Shown here: one piece after another, positions 1-8,100 of the stretch | Layout: the number at the start of each line of letters is the position of its first letter | Numbering within the stretch: position 1 is the stretch's first letter | From: Pseudomonadota bacterium | Lineage (GTDB): Bacteria; Bdellovibrionota_B; Oligoflexia; Oligoflexales; CAIYRB01 | Direction: 5' to 3' | Assembly: GCA_026390435.1 (NCBI GenBank) | Contig: JAPLFY010000027.1 | Span: 1 to 64,000 of the forward strand | Length of the DNA: 64,000 nt | Notes under the pieces: generated by a model | Seen by the model: the letters and a program-made list of their open reading frames with translations, nothing else | The model's database searches: none | Told to the model about the DNA's origin: nothing | Made by a program: the position numbers and the translations under genes

Positions 1-86
1 CAATCAGTATGCGAGCCGATGCTTTGGGTAGCGAGCGGCACGGCGGCAACTAGGCCAAATGGGATTAGGTATAGTAATTTACGCAT
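1..86 (-). CDS. Secreted protein, N-terminal fragment cut by window edge
   Basis: Read on the minus strand, an ATG at 84-86 opens a frame that stays open to the window edge. It starts MRKLLYLIPFGLVAAVPLAT, a short basic n-region followed by a hydrophobic core and a small-residue stretch, which is a typical Sec signal peptide. Only about 28 residues are visible, so no family can be named. It lies downstream of the SDR gene on the same strand, about 65 bases away. No strong Shine-Dalgarno sequence is visible, so the exact start is uncertain. Confidence 0.5.
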   Translation of the reverse strand, partial: MRKLLYLIPFGLVAAVPLATQSIGSHTD

Positions 87-151
87 ACCATGATGATAAC
101 ACAGCACCCTACCCACTAAACCAGTCGGTAAAATTTGCCGACCTCGTCACG

Positions 152-853
152 CTACCAATCGACATTTGCGCCAAGGAAGTCGATAAATCGACCGCTATCT
201 ACAGGCTTCAGTTTAGTGATGACGTCAAAAATACCGCTTGCTGATTCCTCGACTGTGGTCGGTGCTGCTGCCCCACCCATGTCGGTCTTCACCCATCCTG
301 GATGCAGAGTCACCGAAGTGATATCTGGATAATCGATGGCAAAAGACCGAACGAACATATTCAAGGCCGTTTTAGACATACGGTAAGCGTAGTAGCCACC
401 ACTACTATTATCTGCAATGGATCCCATCTTACTACTGATCGCTACCATAATCGGCTCAGCTGCTGCCTGTAGATTGGTTAGGAGACTTTGCGTCACTAAT
501 AGCGGCCCAGTCGCATTGATCGCAAAAGATTTATGCAACTCGTCCGGTGTCAGCTCAACAAATCCAGACCCTGGGTTTGATAGATAGCCGGCGTTATTAA
601 TCAAAACATCGATAGCTTGCCCCGCCAGGGCGGTCCTAAGATGCTGCAAACCAGTAGCGCCAGTTACGTCTAATCCGAGTATGCGAAAACTTTCCGGATA
701 AGCATGCTCCAGTGCCCACAAATCACGGGCACCGTCAGGATTCCGTGCTGTAGCAATAACGCTATGACCATGCGCGAGGAATTTATTTGCTAAGCCGAGG
801 CCAATGCCGCGATTGGCACCAGTGATGAGTATAGTTTTACGTCGTGGTTGCAT
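152..853 (-). CDS. SDR family NAD(P)-dependent oxidoreductase
   Basis: A classical short-chain dehydrogenase/reductase of 233 residues, the usual length for the family. The cofactor-binding TGANRGIG motif is at residues 11-18, the structural NNAG at 86-89, the catalytic serine near 140-141, and the YRMSK (YxxxK) active site at 157-161. The C-terminal half resembles the C-factor/sniffer-type carbonyl reductases (PGWVKTDMGG), but the substrate cannot be told from sequence. The start ATG has a GAGGTG ribosome binding site four bases upstream. It is probably a cytoplasmic, NADPH-linked reductase. No pathway partners are adjacent: a cut-off secreted protein lies downstream, and upstream is a gap of about 390 bases with no gene except a candidate RNA. 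Confidence 0.9.
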   Translation of the reverse strand: MQPRRKTILITGANRGIGLGLANKFLAHGHSVIATARNPDGARDLWALEHAYPESFRILGLDVTGATGLQHLRTALAGQAIDVLINNAGYLSNPGSGFVELTPDELHKSFAINATGPLLVTQSLLTNLQAAAEPIMVAISSKMGSIADNSSGGYYAYRMSKTALNMFVRSFAIDYPDITSVTLHPGWVKTDMGGAAAPTTVEESASGIFDVITKLKPVDSGRFIDFLGANVDW

Positions 854-1068
854 CGTTCACCTCACAAAAGTTGTAGCTAATATTCAGCATTAAGCCGAAG
901 TCGACAACTTGTCTAACTTCTTTACAGTCGATAACTAGCAGCGCACCAGTTCGTCTGATAAGGCCGCGAATTTACTTATCACAAACCCAGAGCAAATCAT
1001 TAACCAGTTAATAAATCTGGCAAAATATGCAGCCTTCGGATTTGGCACAGCACCTGCAATAGACAAGA

Positions 1069-1260
1069 TGTTCGGACGATCAAGCATTATCCGAACAAGT
1101 TGTGTGCAAGCTGATTGGTCGTCTAAGTGCCCGCTCTATGCTCCCGCTCCAGTTGCCAGAACCCGCTGTTTCCCCAGAACACTCCGCCCTTCCCTGAACA
1201 AAAGACGACCAATCAAATTCAAACCTAGGGCAGTCCAATTGACTGCCCTAAGTCTTTTTT
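1069..1260 (+). ncRNA. Candidate structured small RNA
   Basis: The 854-1247 gap has no convincing protein gene. Its plus strand holds three consecutive stems: TGTTCGGA (1069-1076) with TCCGAACA (1090-1097); a perfect 12-bp stem GATTGGTCGTCT (1113-1124) with AGACGACCAATC (1203-1214); and an intrinsic terminator at 1226-1260. The 78-base loop of the long stem is C-rich and G-poor and carries CCCGCT three times (1130-1135, 1143-1148, 1162-1167), as in sRNAs that present C-rich single strands to mRNAs. No known RNA family (6S, SRP, tmRNA, RNase P) was recognised. The 5' end is set at the first stem; no clear promoter was identified. Bases 854-1068 show nothing else I can call. Confidence 0.5.
1226..1260 (+). 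terminator. Rho-independent terminator
   Basis: TAGGGCAGTC (1226-1235) pairs perfectly with GACTGCCCTA (1241-1250) around a 5-base loop, followed by AGTC and a run of six T on the plus strand. It overlaps the stop codon of the convergent MshEN-protein gene (1248). It could also stop that gene's transcript, but the T-run orientation favours a plus-strand RNA. Confidence 0.8.
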
Positions 1261-3035
1261 GCCACCCTTTTAAACAGCTCGAGTGCGGCTCCACCGATGA
1301 CTGAGTTCACGTCTAGAACGCGTGCTGAGGTCATAATCACGATCAACTTGTCGTCTTCGGATACGGGCATCGCCACGGCATAGAGCTCGTGGTTGTTAAC
1401 GTTGGCCAGACTAAATGGCGCTATATTGGATTGGCGGGCGACATCACTAAATCGCACCCAATGCTCTTTCAGACGAGAGATCGCGAGTTCTAGTCCCGGA
1501 GTTAACTGAGCCAGGAGACCATCCTCGGCGATAGCGGTCCCCTCGTCCGTGACACTCCAGTTGATCAGTCCAATTACCGCACCGTCACGTTCACGGAACA
1601 GACTGCCCTGACTCAAACCCGCAGCATGCAGAGCCGAAGCCGCACGTTCTACAGCAGAGCGAAGGTTGGTTGCTATCGACATCGTTAAGACAGCTCGGTT
1701 CAAGCCAGCAGCTAAACTCATGTCCTGCAACGATTCGTTATCCAGTGGACCAAAGAGATCATCTGCTAGGGCATCATCAACTGAAGCAAGAACCGCTGCG
1801 GTTGCCTCGTGATCGGCGCCGATGTCACCTAAATCGTTTAGCGCATCATTTGCGGCCTCATTTACCGCTTCATTTACTAGTTCGTTGCCTAAGTCATGCT
1901 CTATTTCATCAAGCATATCCAAGGTAGTCGTCAGCGGAGCATCTCGATCATCGACGACATTCTGCGCAAATAAGTCTTCAATCTCATCATCGGTAGGCTG
2001 CGTCAGAGGCTCGCTCGGCTCTGTCCCAGTTGTTGCCAATCCCTCCGTATCGAAATCATCGGCTGCCACGGCTGGTTGCGCCTCAACAGGATCCGCAAGC
2101 TCGGCGAATAGAGAAGTCTCATCGTCTGCAACAACGTCATCGAGCTCTGCTAGCGGATCGCTGGCATGATTGCCAACCGCCGCGGCCAATTGCTCGGAAA
2201 CCGCGGGCATATTTTGTGCAGAATTAGCCGCGGAGTTAGCTTCTGCGGAGTCCAAAAGTCCCTCCGCAAACGAACGTTCAGATTCCTCAGAAGGTTCATT
2301 TCGCTCGGCTTGAGATGCAGCCGGGCTGAATTCATCGAAGCGACTGACCATCGGCGATGCCACCACATTGGGCCCTCGCATCGACGTCGGCGCCGTATGC
2401 AGGGGCTCAATAATTGGTGCTCGCTCCACTCCATCAAGCCTCGGCACTTTGACTGGGGCAGGAGCCTGCGCCGCTGGCGGCGGCCAACTGGTAACGGGTC
2501 GACGCTCAACCTTGCGCACCTGACCCTCACCGATCCGAAGTTGGCGACTGGCGGCGACAGCGTGATTTGTCATGAATGCTTCGAGGTGCGTCCGCTCGGG
2601 GCGGTACTCTTGGTCGAGGCCCTTAAGCGCGGCTCTGATGGCACTCAATGTCGCGATCACGGGACGTACCTTACTGCCCGTGAAAAAAGCTAACTGATTG
2701 AGAGTGTCCTCATCGAGAGGATCCACTACCGCTATATGCAAAACCCCGTCTTGAATCCTGAGGGGGATGGCTTCCAACCTTTGCATCAAAATCCGATCGA
2801 CTGCGTCAATCGCCTCTTTTTCCGCGGCAGCGAGGAGATCCATTGGCGCCACTCGCCACTGAGTTTTTTCCGCTAAAAATGCGGCTAGTTCGTCCTCAGC
2901 CAGAAGGCCGATAGCCAAGATGCTCCGGGCAAAGGCGGCGCCTTCGCCACCACAGTTACGTTTTATGGTGCGGCGGTCGGCTTCGGTCAGCAGACCGTCT
3001 TCGACCAGCAGCAAGCCGAGTCTGGAAGTTGCCAT
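1248..3035 (-). CDS. MshEN (GspE/PilB N-terminal) domain protein with acidic linker, no ATPase domain
   Basis: A protein of 595 residues. Residues 1-150 match the N-terminal domain of type II secretion/type IV pilus ATPases (GspE_N/MshEN): LGLLLVEDGLLTEADR, then an alpha/beta segment ending PLDEDTLNQLAFFTGSKVRPVIA. In MshE and PilB this domain binds c-di-GMP or the assembly platform. There is no RecA-like ATPase core. Residues 160-440 are Pro-, Ala- and acid-rich low complexity, including a short Asn-Glu repeat (about residues 390-412). Residues 440-595 form a folded domain I do not recognise, perhaps GAF-like. Similar stand-alone MshEN proteins are known in deltaproteobacterial-type genomes. 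The start has a GAGGTG site. Role inferred: a regulatory or scaffold protein for motility or secretion, possibly nucleotide-responsive. Confidence 0.75.
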   Translation of the reverse strand: MATSRLGLLLVEDGLLTEADRRTIKRNCGGEGAAFARSILAIGLLAEDELAAFLAEKTQWRVAPMDLLAAAEKEAIDAVDRILMQRLEAIPLRIQDGVLHIAVVDPLDEDTLNQLAFFTGSKVRPVIATLSAIRAALKGLDQEYRPERTHLEAFMTNHAVAASRQLRIGEGQVRKVERRPVTSWPPPAAQAPAPVKVPRLDGVERAPIIEPLHTAPTSMRGPNVVASPMVSRFDEFSPAASQAERNEPSEESERSFAEGLLDSAEANSAANSAQNMPAVSEQLAAAVGNHASDPLAELDDVVADDETSLFAELADPVEAQPAVAADDFDTEGLATTGTEPSEPLTQPTDDEIEDLFAQNVVDDRDAPLTTTLDMLDEIEHDLGNELVNEAVNEAANDALNDLGDIGADHEATAAVLASVDDALADDLFGPLDNESLQDMSLAAGLNRAVLTMSIATNLRSAVERAASALHAAGLSQGSLFRERDGAVIGLINWSVTDEGTAIAEDGLLAQLTPGLELAISRLKEHWVRFSDVARQSNIAPFSLANVNNHELYAVAMPVSEDDKLIVIMTSARVLDVNSVIGGAALELFKRVAKKT

Positions 3036-3186
3036 AACTGCACCTCTTATTGGCGAACTCAGGGACGGCCGCGACGTCGGAACATAGGCCGCCGTTAACT
3101 CTAGAGAAATTATTCTTTCAATTATATTATCACAGCTTTATCATCAGCGACGCAACAGCCAGATCTAAGCGCGTGGAAAGGACAAC

Positions 3187-4017
3187 ATGAGCAGCGTTCG
3201 CAAGGAACATATCAAAACCCTGAAGGGTCCGGATCAGTTTCAGGTGAAAGTCATGACGGGAGTGGATTGGGCCGTTAAAAACGTCCGAACCATCCTCATT
3301 GCCGTACTGCCAGTCGCGCTAGTCGTTGCCGGCCTCGCGGGCTACCGCCTGGTCCAGAGCAAGCGCAAGGATGCCAGAATTGAAGAGCTGGGTAAGTCCC
3401 AGGTGATTTATGATACCGAGGCCAGACGCGCTTCGGACCTGCAGAAGCCCATTCTAAAGAAGATGCAAGAAATCGAGGCCAAGGCCGCTCCTAAAGCAGC
3501 CGGCCAAGATGGCAGCAGCCTGACACCTCAGCAAGAACAGGAGGTTACAGCCCTTCGCAAACAGGCCGAGGCCATCAAGCCGGATCATGCGGCATCGACT
3601 GCGGCATTTCTCGCCTTCTATCAGAAGTACGAAAACCACGCCGAGGGCTGGTTAGCAGGGATGATGGCAGCACACAGTATGATCGGCGACAATAAGCTAG
3701 CCAACGCCAGCACCTTGCTCGAAGGGATAGCCAGCAAGTCGAAGGCAGATGCGACCTACCAAGCACTCGCCAATTTGGAACTTGCCGGGATCGCAGAAGA
3801 GCAAGGCGAATACGATCGCGAACTAAGCATTCTGACAAATCTCGAAATATCGACTAACAGTGATCTGAAACCCAAGCTACAACTGATGCGCGGCCGAGCC
3901 CTCTTTCTCAAAGGCGACAAAGCAGGCGCTAAAACTACTTTGAACACACTGATCGAAGGATACAGCAGTAGTACCGAAGCCCAAAAAGCTCGCTCACTGC
4001 TAACTTTGATCAACTAA
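3187..4017 (+). CDS. YfgM-like membrane-anchored TPR protein
   Basis: A protein of 276 residues with a cytoplasmic N-terminus, one transmembrane helix at about residues 35-53, and a helical TPR-like periplasmic region (about 130-276: AHSMIGDNKLANASTLLEGI and later repeats). This layout matches YfgM, the SecYEG/PpiD-associated chaperone, and E. coli yfgM also sits directly before bamB as here. Residues 85-120 are a charged, probably coiled-coil segment (ATALRKQAEAIK-type). The next gene starts 21 bases downstream, suggesting one operon. AAGGA precedes the start. The divergent MshEN gene leaves a 151-base shared promoter region. Assignment rests on architecture and neighbour rather than strong motif identity. 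Confidence 0.75.
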   Translation: MSSVRKEHIKTLKGPDQFQVKVMTGVDWAVKNVRTILIAVLPVALVVAGLAGYRLVQSKRKDARIEELGKSQVIYDTEARRASDLQKPILKKMQEIEAKAAPKAAGQDGSSLTPQQEQEVTALRKQAEAIKPDHAASTAAFLAFYQKYENHAEGWLAGMMAAHSMIGDNKLANASTLLEGIASKSKADATYQALANLELAGIAEEQGEYDRELSILTNLEISTNSDLKPKLQLMRGRALFLKGDKAGAKTTLNTLIEGYSSSTEAQKARSLLTLIN

Positions 4018-4038
4018 CTGATAGACAGGAGTGCGCGC

Positions 4039-5175
4039 ATGCTAGCGCGATGTATTGCGACAGCCTGGCTGGCGACTTTAGTTGCCGTCGGAGCAGATAG
4101 TGCAGCGGCTAGCCCCAGGTCTGACACCCAAGGGCGACCATTTCAGTTAGGCTGTTGGGAGCTGAATAAGCGCCTGGAACGCGAAAAGCCTCTTGCTGCC
4201 TTAGATCCCGCAGGTTTTGTCATCAACTCCGGCGTACTGGTCGGTGCCTTTGATGATCAGTGGGTGGGCGGCATGCCGCTCGCCACCAAGCGTGTTCAAT
4301 GGTGGATCGAGGCTAAGTCCACCCTGACCGCACCTCCTGGCTCCTTTGGTGGGTCAGTCGTGCTGGGTTTTCGCGACGGCAAGCTGATGCGCGTCGATGC
4401 TGTCTCCGGTAAGAAACTTTGGACAACTGACCTAGACTCTTTTACCGAACGACCGTTTATCCTCAACGGAACGACGCTCTATGCCGTGACGGCAGCGCAA
4501 GTACTGTACGCCCTTGATTTTCAGACAGGCAAGACACTTTGGGTCTTTGATGGCGGCTTTCCCGAAGGCTTAAGTATCCGCACAGGTGCCAAGCCCGTAG
4601 CATATGATAACAAAGTCATTTTCGGCACTGCCGCAGGCGAACTCATCGCCGTTGCTGCAGACAGCGGCAAATTAGTTTGGCGTTATAATCCCTCTTACAC
4701 TGATGCTCGCTTTCACGACTATGTAGGCGAAATGGTGGTGCGCGGAGGAAAGCTCATTGTCGCGCGCTACGACGGACTGGTAGCAGCCATAGATCTTACC
4801 GGCAGTATCCGCAACGTGATCTGGCAGGAGAAGCTGCCCGGCCTGACTACCTCAGCTTATCGCGGGGATCGCTACTATGTTGGCGCTCTCAATGGCGATG
4901 TCTATGCTCTGGATCCTGACAGTGCTGGACGCCGAATTTGGCGGCATGTCACGGGTGCTGCAGTGACCAATTTGGCCGTCGGCGAAACTGACGTGTTTGC
5001 CGCGGGAGTTGGGGGACGAATCACAGCCCTAGATGCCGCTACAGGCAACATCCGCTGGTATGATCGACTCGGCTCAGCAGTGGCTGGAGCACCCATGATT
5101 TATGAAGATGCGCTATATTTTACGACGGGTATGAAAGCGCTTTACGCTTACAGGCTGAAATCAGTGAAAAATTGA
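4039..5175 (+). CDS. BamB-like PQQ-type beta-propeller protein
   Basis: A protein of 378 residues, close to BamB (392 in E. coli). The N-terminal signal peptide ends around ADSAAAS. It carries repeated PQQ/propeller blades with the Ala/Gly-x-Asp...G-x-x-x-W signature: KKLWTTDLDS, GKTLWVFDGG, GKLVWRYNPS, RRIWRHVTG and GNIRWYDRLG. BamB is an outer-membrane lipoprotein of the beta-barrel assembly machine, but no lipobox cysteine is seen at the end of this signal peptide, so this copy may be soluble periplasmic or anchored through partners. It follows the YfgM-like gene with a CAGGAG site. It ends head-to-head with the minus-strand PHP gene, only 2 bases apart. Function is inferred from the fold and gene order. 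Confidence 0.75.
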   Translation: MLARCIATAWLATLVAVGADSAAASPRSDTQGRPFQLGCWELNKRLEREKPLAALDPAGFVINSGVLVGAFDDQWVGGMPLATKRVQWWIEAKSTLTAPPGSFGGSVVLGFRDGKLMRVDAVSGKKLWTTDLDSFTERPFILNGTTLYAVTAAQVLYALDFQTGKTLWVFDGGFPEGLSIRTGAKPVAYDNKVIFGTAAGELIAVAADSGKLVWRYNPSYTDARFHDYVGEMVVRGGKLIVARYDGLVAAIDLTGSIRNVIWQEKLPGLTTSAYRGDRYYVGALNGDVYALDPDSAGRRIWRHVTGAAVTNLAVGETDVFAAGVGGRITALDAATGNIRWYDRLGSAVAGAPMIYEDALYFTTGMKALYAYRLKSVKN

Positions 5176-5177
5176 AT

Positions 5178-6533
5178 TCAGCTTCCGCGCAGATCAAAGA
5201 AAAGTGGCGAGCTTTGGGTATAAGTCTGACGGTCTCTGCCCTGGTATAACCGAAAGTACAGCCCAAAGCGCCGCGGCATTAAGTCGCGGTTTAGCGGCAA
5301 TTGTAGAGTAAACTCGCCAGCGAATGGGAATTGATTTTCTCCTGTAGCTGGGAAGTCATAACTGGCAACGACGCGCCCACCCAACACCGCCTCCATACGG
5401 TACGGCTGTTCGGCACAGTCACCATCGTAATACCTAGCTTTGATGGTGATGTTATCCTTCGGCAAGTTCGCCTCGTTGAGGATGTCCCCCATCACAGCCC
5501 AACTTTGGTCACGGAGCTGGGCATTAACGGCAAAATGAATATGGCGATTTGTGGTCGCATAAAAATGGCGTGCCTTGAGCGCTTTTAGCAATTCTGCGCG
5601 AGACAGCTCAGGCATGAGCATGACGACGCGCGTCGGATCACGCGTGCCCCAGTCAGCATAATGCACATCTTGAGAACCCATAGCTCCCAACCACCACCCG
5701 AGTTGATTGGCTTCATCGATATACGGGATGCTACCGAAATAGCCACGAACGTAGCGCAGAAACTCGCTCCAATGGATCGTCTCTACGCCGACAAAACGTT
5801 GCACCAGTTCAGGATCTAGTGCGAACTGATCAAATTCAGTCGCAATCCGATAATCGTGAAATCCGGGATGCGCAAACATCACCAACGCTGACTGCTGCTC
5901 CGGCTGCTTCAGCCAGGCATAAAAATCATGCAGGTTGTAATCTTCAAAAGCATGGTGAACTTTAGGCGCATTCAGGACTGTATAGTGACCATACATTGGG
6001 TGACTGTATTCAAAGCCATATAGCGTGACGAAATCGGGACGCGCGGCAGCCTCTGCAATCTGTATCTGCGCTTCATAACGTCGTTCCTTACTAAACAGCC
6101 AATACTCCGGATGATCCGTGATGGCGAAAAAATCTAGATGCGCTACATCACGGGCAAACCGGTAAGCTTCCGCCACCGTCCCACGACCATCTGACTCACC
6201 TGTATGAGAGTGCAGCGTACCAAAATACGGCTTTAGCCTCGCACCAAGATTAATTGTGGTGACATCGCGATTGAGCATCGGCCTCTGTGCATTACGTATC
6301 TCTGGAGCAGCCAGGACTGGCACTTGGCACGGCGGCGTTAGCGGCGCTTGTGTCTGCAATGCCTGTTGCTGAGTTAACGCCTGAAATTCTAACTTTAACT
6401 CGGGAAGATTTAACATCGCTGGTGCTTGGGTGTCTGCATCGAGGATATGATGAGTCACCAATCGCCCAGAAGGCAGGATCCAAAGGCCGAGCCCCAGCAA
6501 CATTTTAGTATGCAGCCGGATGAGCGCCTCCAC
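5178..6533 (-). CDS. PHP-domain metallohydrolase (CehA/McbA-like)
   Basis: A protein of 451 residues. From about residue 100 it carries PHP metal-binding motifs: TLHSHTGESDGRG, then FAITDHPEY, a mid-domain FAHPGFHDY, and a late GSQDVHYADWG. These His/Asp clusters form the trinuclear metal site in the CehA/DUF3604-type branch, whose members cleave phosphoesters or related bonds. Residues 1-30 look like a weak membrane anchor or signal segment, suggesting an envelope or exported enzyme. The C-terminal 120 residues look like a beta-sandwich. Its start overlaps the end of the GT39 gene by 29 bases, so it is translationally coupled with a glycosyltransferase. A role in trimming or recycling a glycan phosphate is an inference only. 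Confidence 0.75.
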   Translation of the reverse strand: MEALIRLHTKMLLGLGLWILPSGRLVTHHILDADTQAPAMLNLPELKLEFQALTQQQALQTQAPLTPPCQVPVLAAPEIRNAQRPMLNRDVTTINLGARLKPYFGTLHSHTGESDGRGTVAEAYRFARDVAHLDFFAITDHPEYWLFSKERRYEAQIQIAEAAARPDFVTLYGFEYSHPMYGHYTVLNAPKVHHAFEDYNLHDFYAWLKQPEQQSALVMFAHPGFHDYRIATEFDQFALDPELVQRFVGVETIHWSEFLRYVRGYFGSIPYIDEANQLGWWLGAMGSQDVHYADWGTRDPTRVVMLMPELSRAELLKALKARHFYATTNRHIHFAVNAQLRDQSWAVMGDILNEANLPKDNITIKARYYDGDCAEQPYRMEAVLGGRVVASYDFPATGENQFPFAGEFTLQLPLNRDLMPRRFGLYFRLYQGRDRQTYTQSSPLFFDLRGS

Positions 6534-8100
6534 CGTAAGAGTGCATAGCAGATGCTGCTTGTTCCAACTCTGCTAGGGAGCGGAATCGGCCGTACAGTGC
6601 AATAACATCAGTGTCGCGATGAGACGGAACTAAGACGCTCCACTGCTGCCAGTCACCAAGTACTTTGTGCAACTGATCCGCATCCAAATGCCGCGCATCA
6701 GCAATCACCAACACCGGACAATTAGCATAATCAGGCAAATAATCGCGGTAGTTATAGTAGGAGCGATGATTTTGGTCCAATGACACCACGCGGGGCTGTC
6801 CAGGCAGATGAAAAGCCAACTGCGCCGACCAAAACCAACGTAGAGATGCCACCGTGATAGTCTGCGGACAGTTACCTTGCTCAACGGCCTTCCCGTCCGC
6901 TTTTAGATACGAGGCAACTCTAGCATCTTGCATTAGTGATTCACTAAGAGGCTGCCAAAGCGTTAGTTCCGAAAGTGGCCCGGGCTTGCCATCAAACGAA
7001 TTTACCAGGGCCTCGCGCAGCGGCTTTAGCGTCAACACCCAGGGCAGGCCCCATGCGATGATTACCGCCAAGACAAAATTGGCACGGAAAGCCCAGCGCG
7101 GCCAGCTCGTGAGCGCCAGCAGAGGCAAGACCATCCAGCATGCTGGAGCGAGCCAATGGGGCAACATCTGTTTACCAAAGGCCAATATCTCAAGTAGTGC
7201 GAATAGCGGTGCCGCTGCAGCCACCGGCAGTAGAGTTAGGCTTAAATCGCGCTGGCGCCAAATCCCCTGGATCGTCCCGATCACCACCAGCGGCGACAAA
7301 ATGAGAAGCTGACCGAGGTAAACCCGAGCTGCGGCCAGGGGAGTAAAACTTAACCCGGCAAAACCATGCGCACTTTGGAAGCGAAACGAGGCCCAGTCGT
7401 GAGACGCATTCCAAATCAACACGGGCGACGTCACTAACAAAGCCAGCAACGCAGTAACTATGAGAAATCCAACAAACTCACCGAGACGTTGACGACGGCT
7501 ACCATAAATCAGCAGACCAATCCCCAGACCGCACGCAACCGGTGCTGCATGATACTTACAGAGACCGGCAGCACCCACAGCGAGCCCCGCTGGTAACACC
7601 CACCGCCAGGCGCGTCCGTGCTCACTGCTGGCTGCTCGCAAGAAAGTATAAAGACTTAATGCTAGTGCTAGCAGTAGTCCGGAGTCAGGGAGAAGTAACA
7701 CGCCCTCTAGGGAAAAAGCAGGAACGACTTCGGTAAATACTAAAAGCGTCCAGACCTGAGCCCTGGTTAAACGTTCACCCTTTAAAACCCCGGCGCAAGC
7801 CAACAGAACCAGAGTCGCGGCAAGGTGCAAAAACGGCAGCAAGAATCGTGGCCCCAAAGCAGTCTGGGAGCCCATGATGGCATCCCCAAGTGCTGCCACC
7901 CATGCCACTGCCGGCGGATGATCGATGAAACTAAGCTGCAGCGCCCGTGACCAATCCCAATAATAAGCTTCATCATTGGCAAGCGGCGCAGCATAAGCCC
8001 AGTAAAGCCGCACGGCCAAAGTAAGTAGTAGAAAAATTAAAGTACCGCGCTGCTGCCGACCGGTCACAGCAGCTCCCGACGACCTTTTTCCGTCAGCCAA
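6505..8100 (-). CDS. GT39-family membrane glycosyltransferase (PMT_2 type)
   Basis: A polytopic membrane protein of 531 residues. Near residue 40 it has the acidic motif of GT-C enzymes (NDEAYYWDWSRALQLSFIDHP), followed by about ten hydrophobic helices to residue 380 and a soluble C-terminal domain. The family (ArnT, protein-mannosyltransferase-like) transfers a sugar from a polyprenyl phosphate carrier on the periplasmic face. The preceding gene makes GDP-mannose, and a polyprenyl-phosphate-mannose synthase lies at 32512-33327, so mannosyl transfer is a reasonable guess. The start codon lies 37 bases inside manC. That is a long overlap, and a slightly later start is possible, though no better one with a ribosome site was seen. 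Confidence 0.85.
   Translation of the reverse strand: MADGKRSSGAAVTGRQQRGTLIFLLLTLAVRLYWAYAAPLANDEAYYWDWSRALQLSFIDHPPAVAWVAALGDAIMGSQTALGPRFLLPFLHLAATLVLLACAGVLKGERLTRAQVWTLLVFTEVVPAFSLEGVLLLPDSGLLLALALSLYTFLRAASSEHGRAWRWVLPAGLAVGAAGLCKYHAAPVACGLGIGLLIYGSRRQRLGEFVGFLIVTALLALLVTSPVLIWNASHDWASFRFQSAHGFAGLSFTPLAAARVYLGQLLILSPLVVIGTIQGIWRQRDLSLTLLPVAAAAPLFALLEILAFGKQMLPHWLAPACWMVLPLLALTSWPRWAFRANFVLAVIIAWGLPWVLTLKPLREALVNSFDGKPGPLSELTLWQPLSESLMQDARVASYLKADGKAVEQGNCPQTITVASLRWFWSAQLAFHLPGQPRVVSLDQNHRSYYNYRDYLPDYANCPVLVIADARHLDADQLHKVLGDWQQWSVLVPSHRDTDVIALYGRFRSLAELEQAASAMHSYGGGAHPAAY

Noticed and set aside
1822-2169. Plus-strand Ser-rich frame inside the MshEN gene
   Set aside because: Mirror of the low-complexity acidic linker on the opposite strand; no ribosome site.
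6854-7312. A 152-residue frame antisense to the GT39 gene
   Set aside because: Shadow of an obvious membrane-protein gene; no start signal or recognisable domain.
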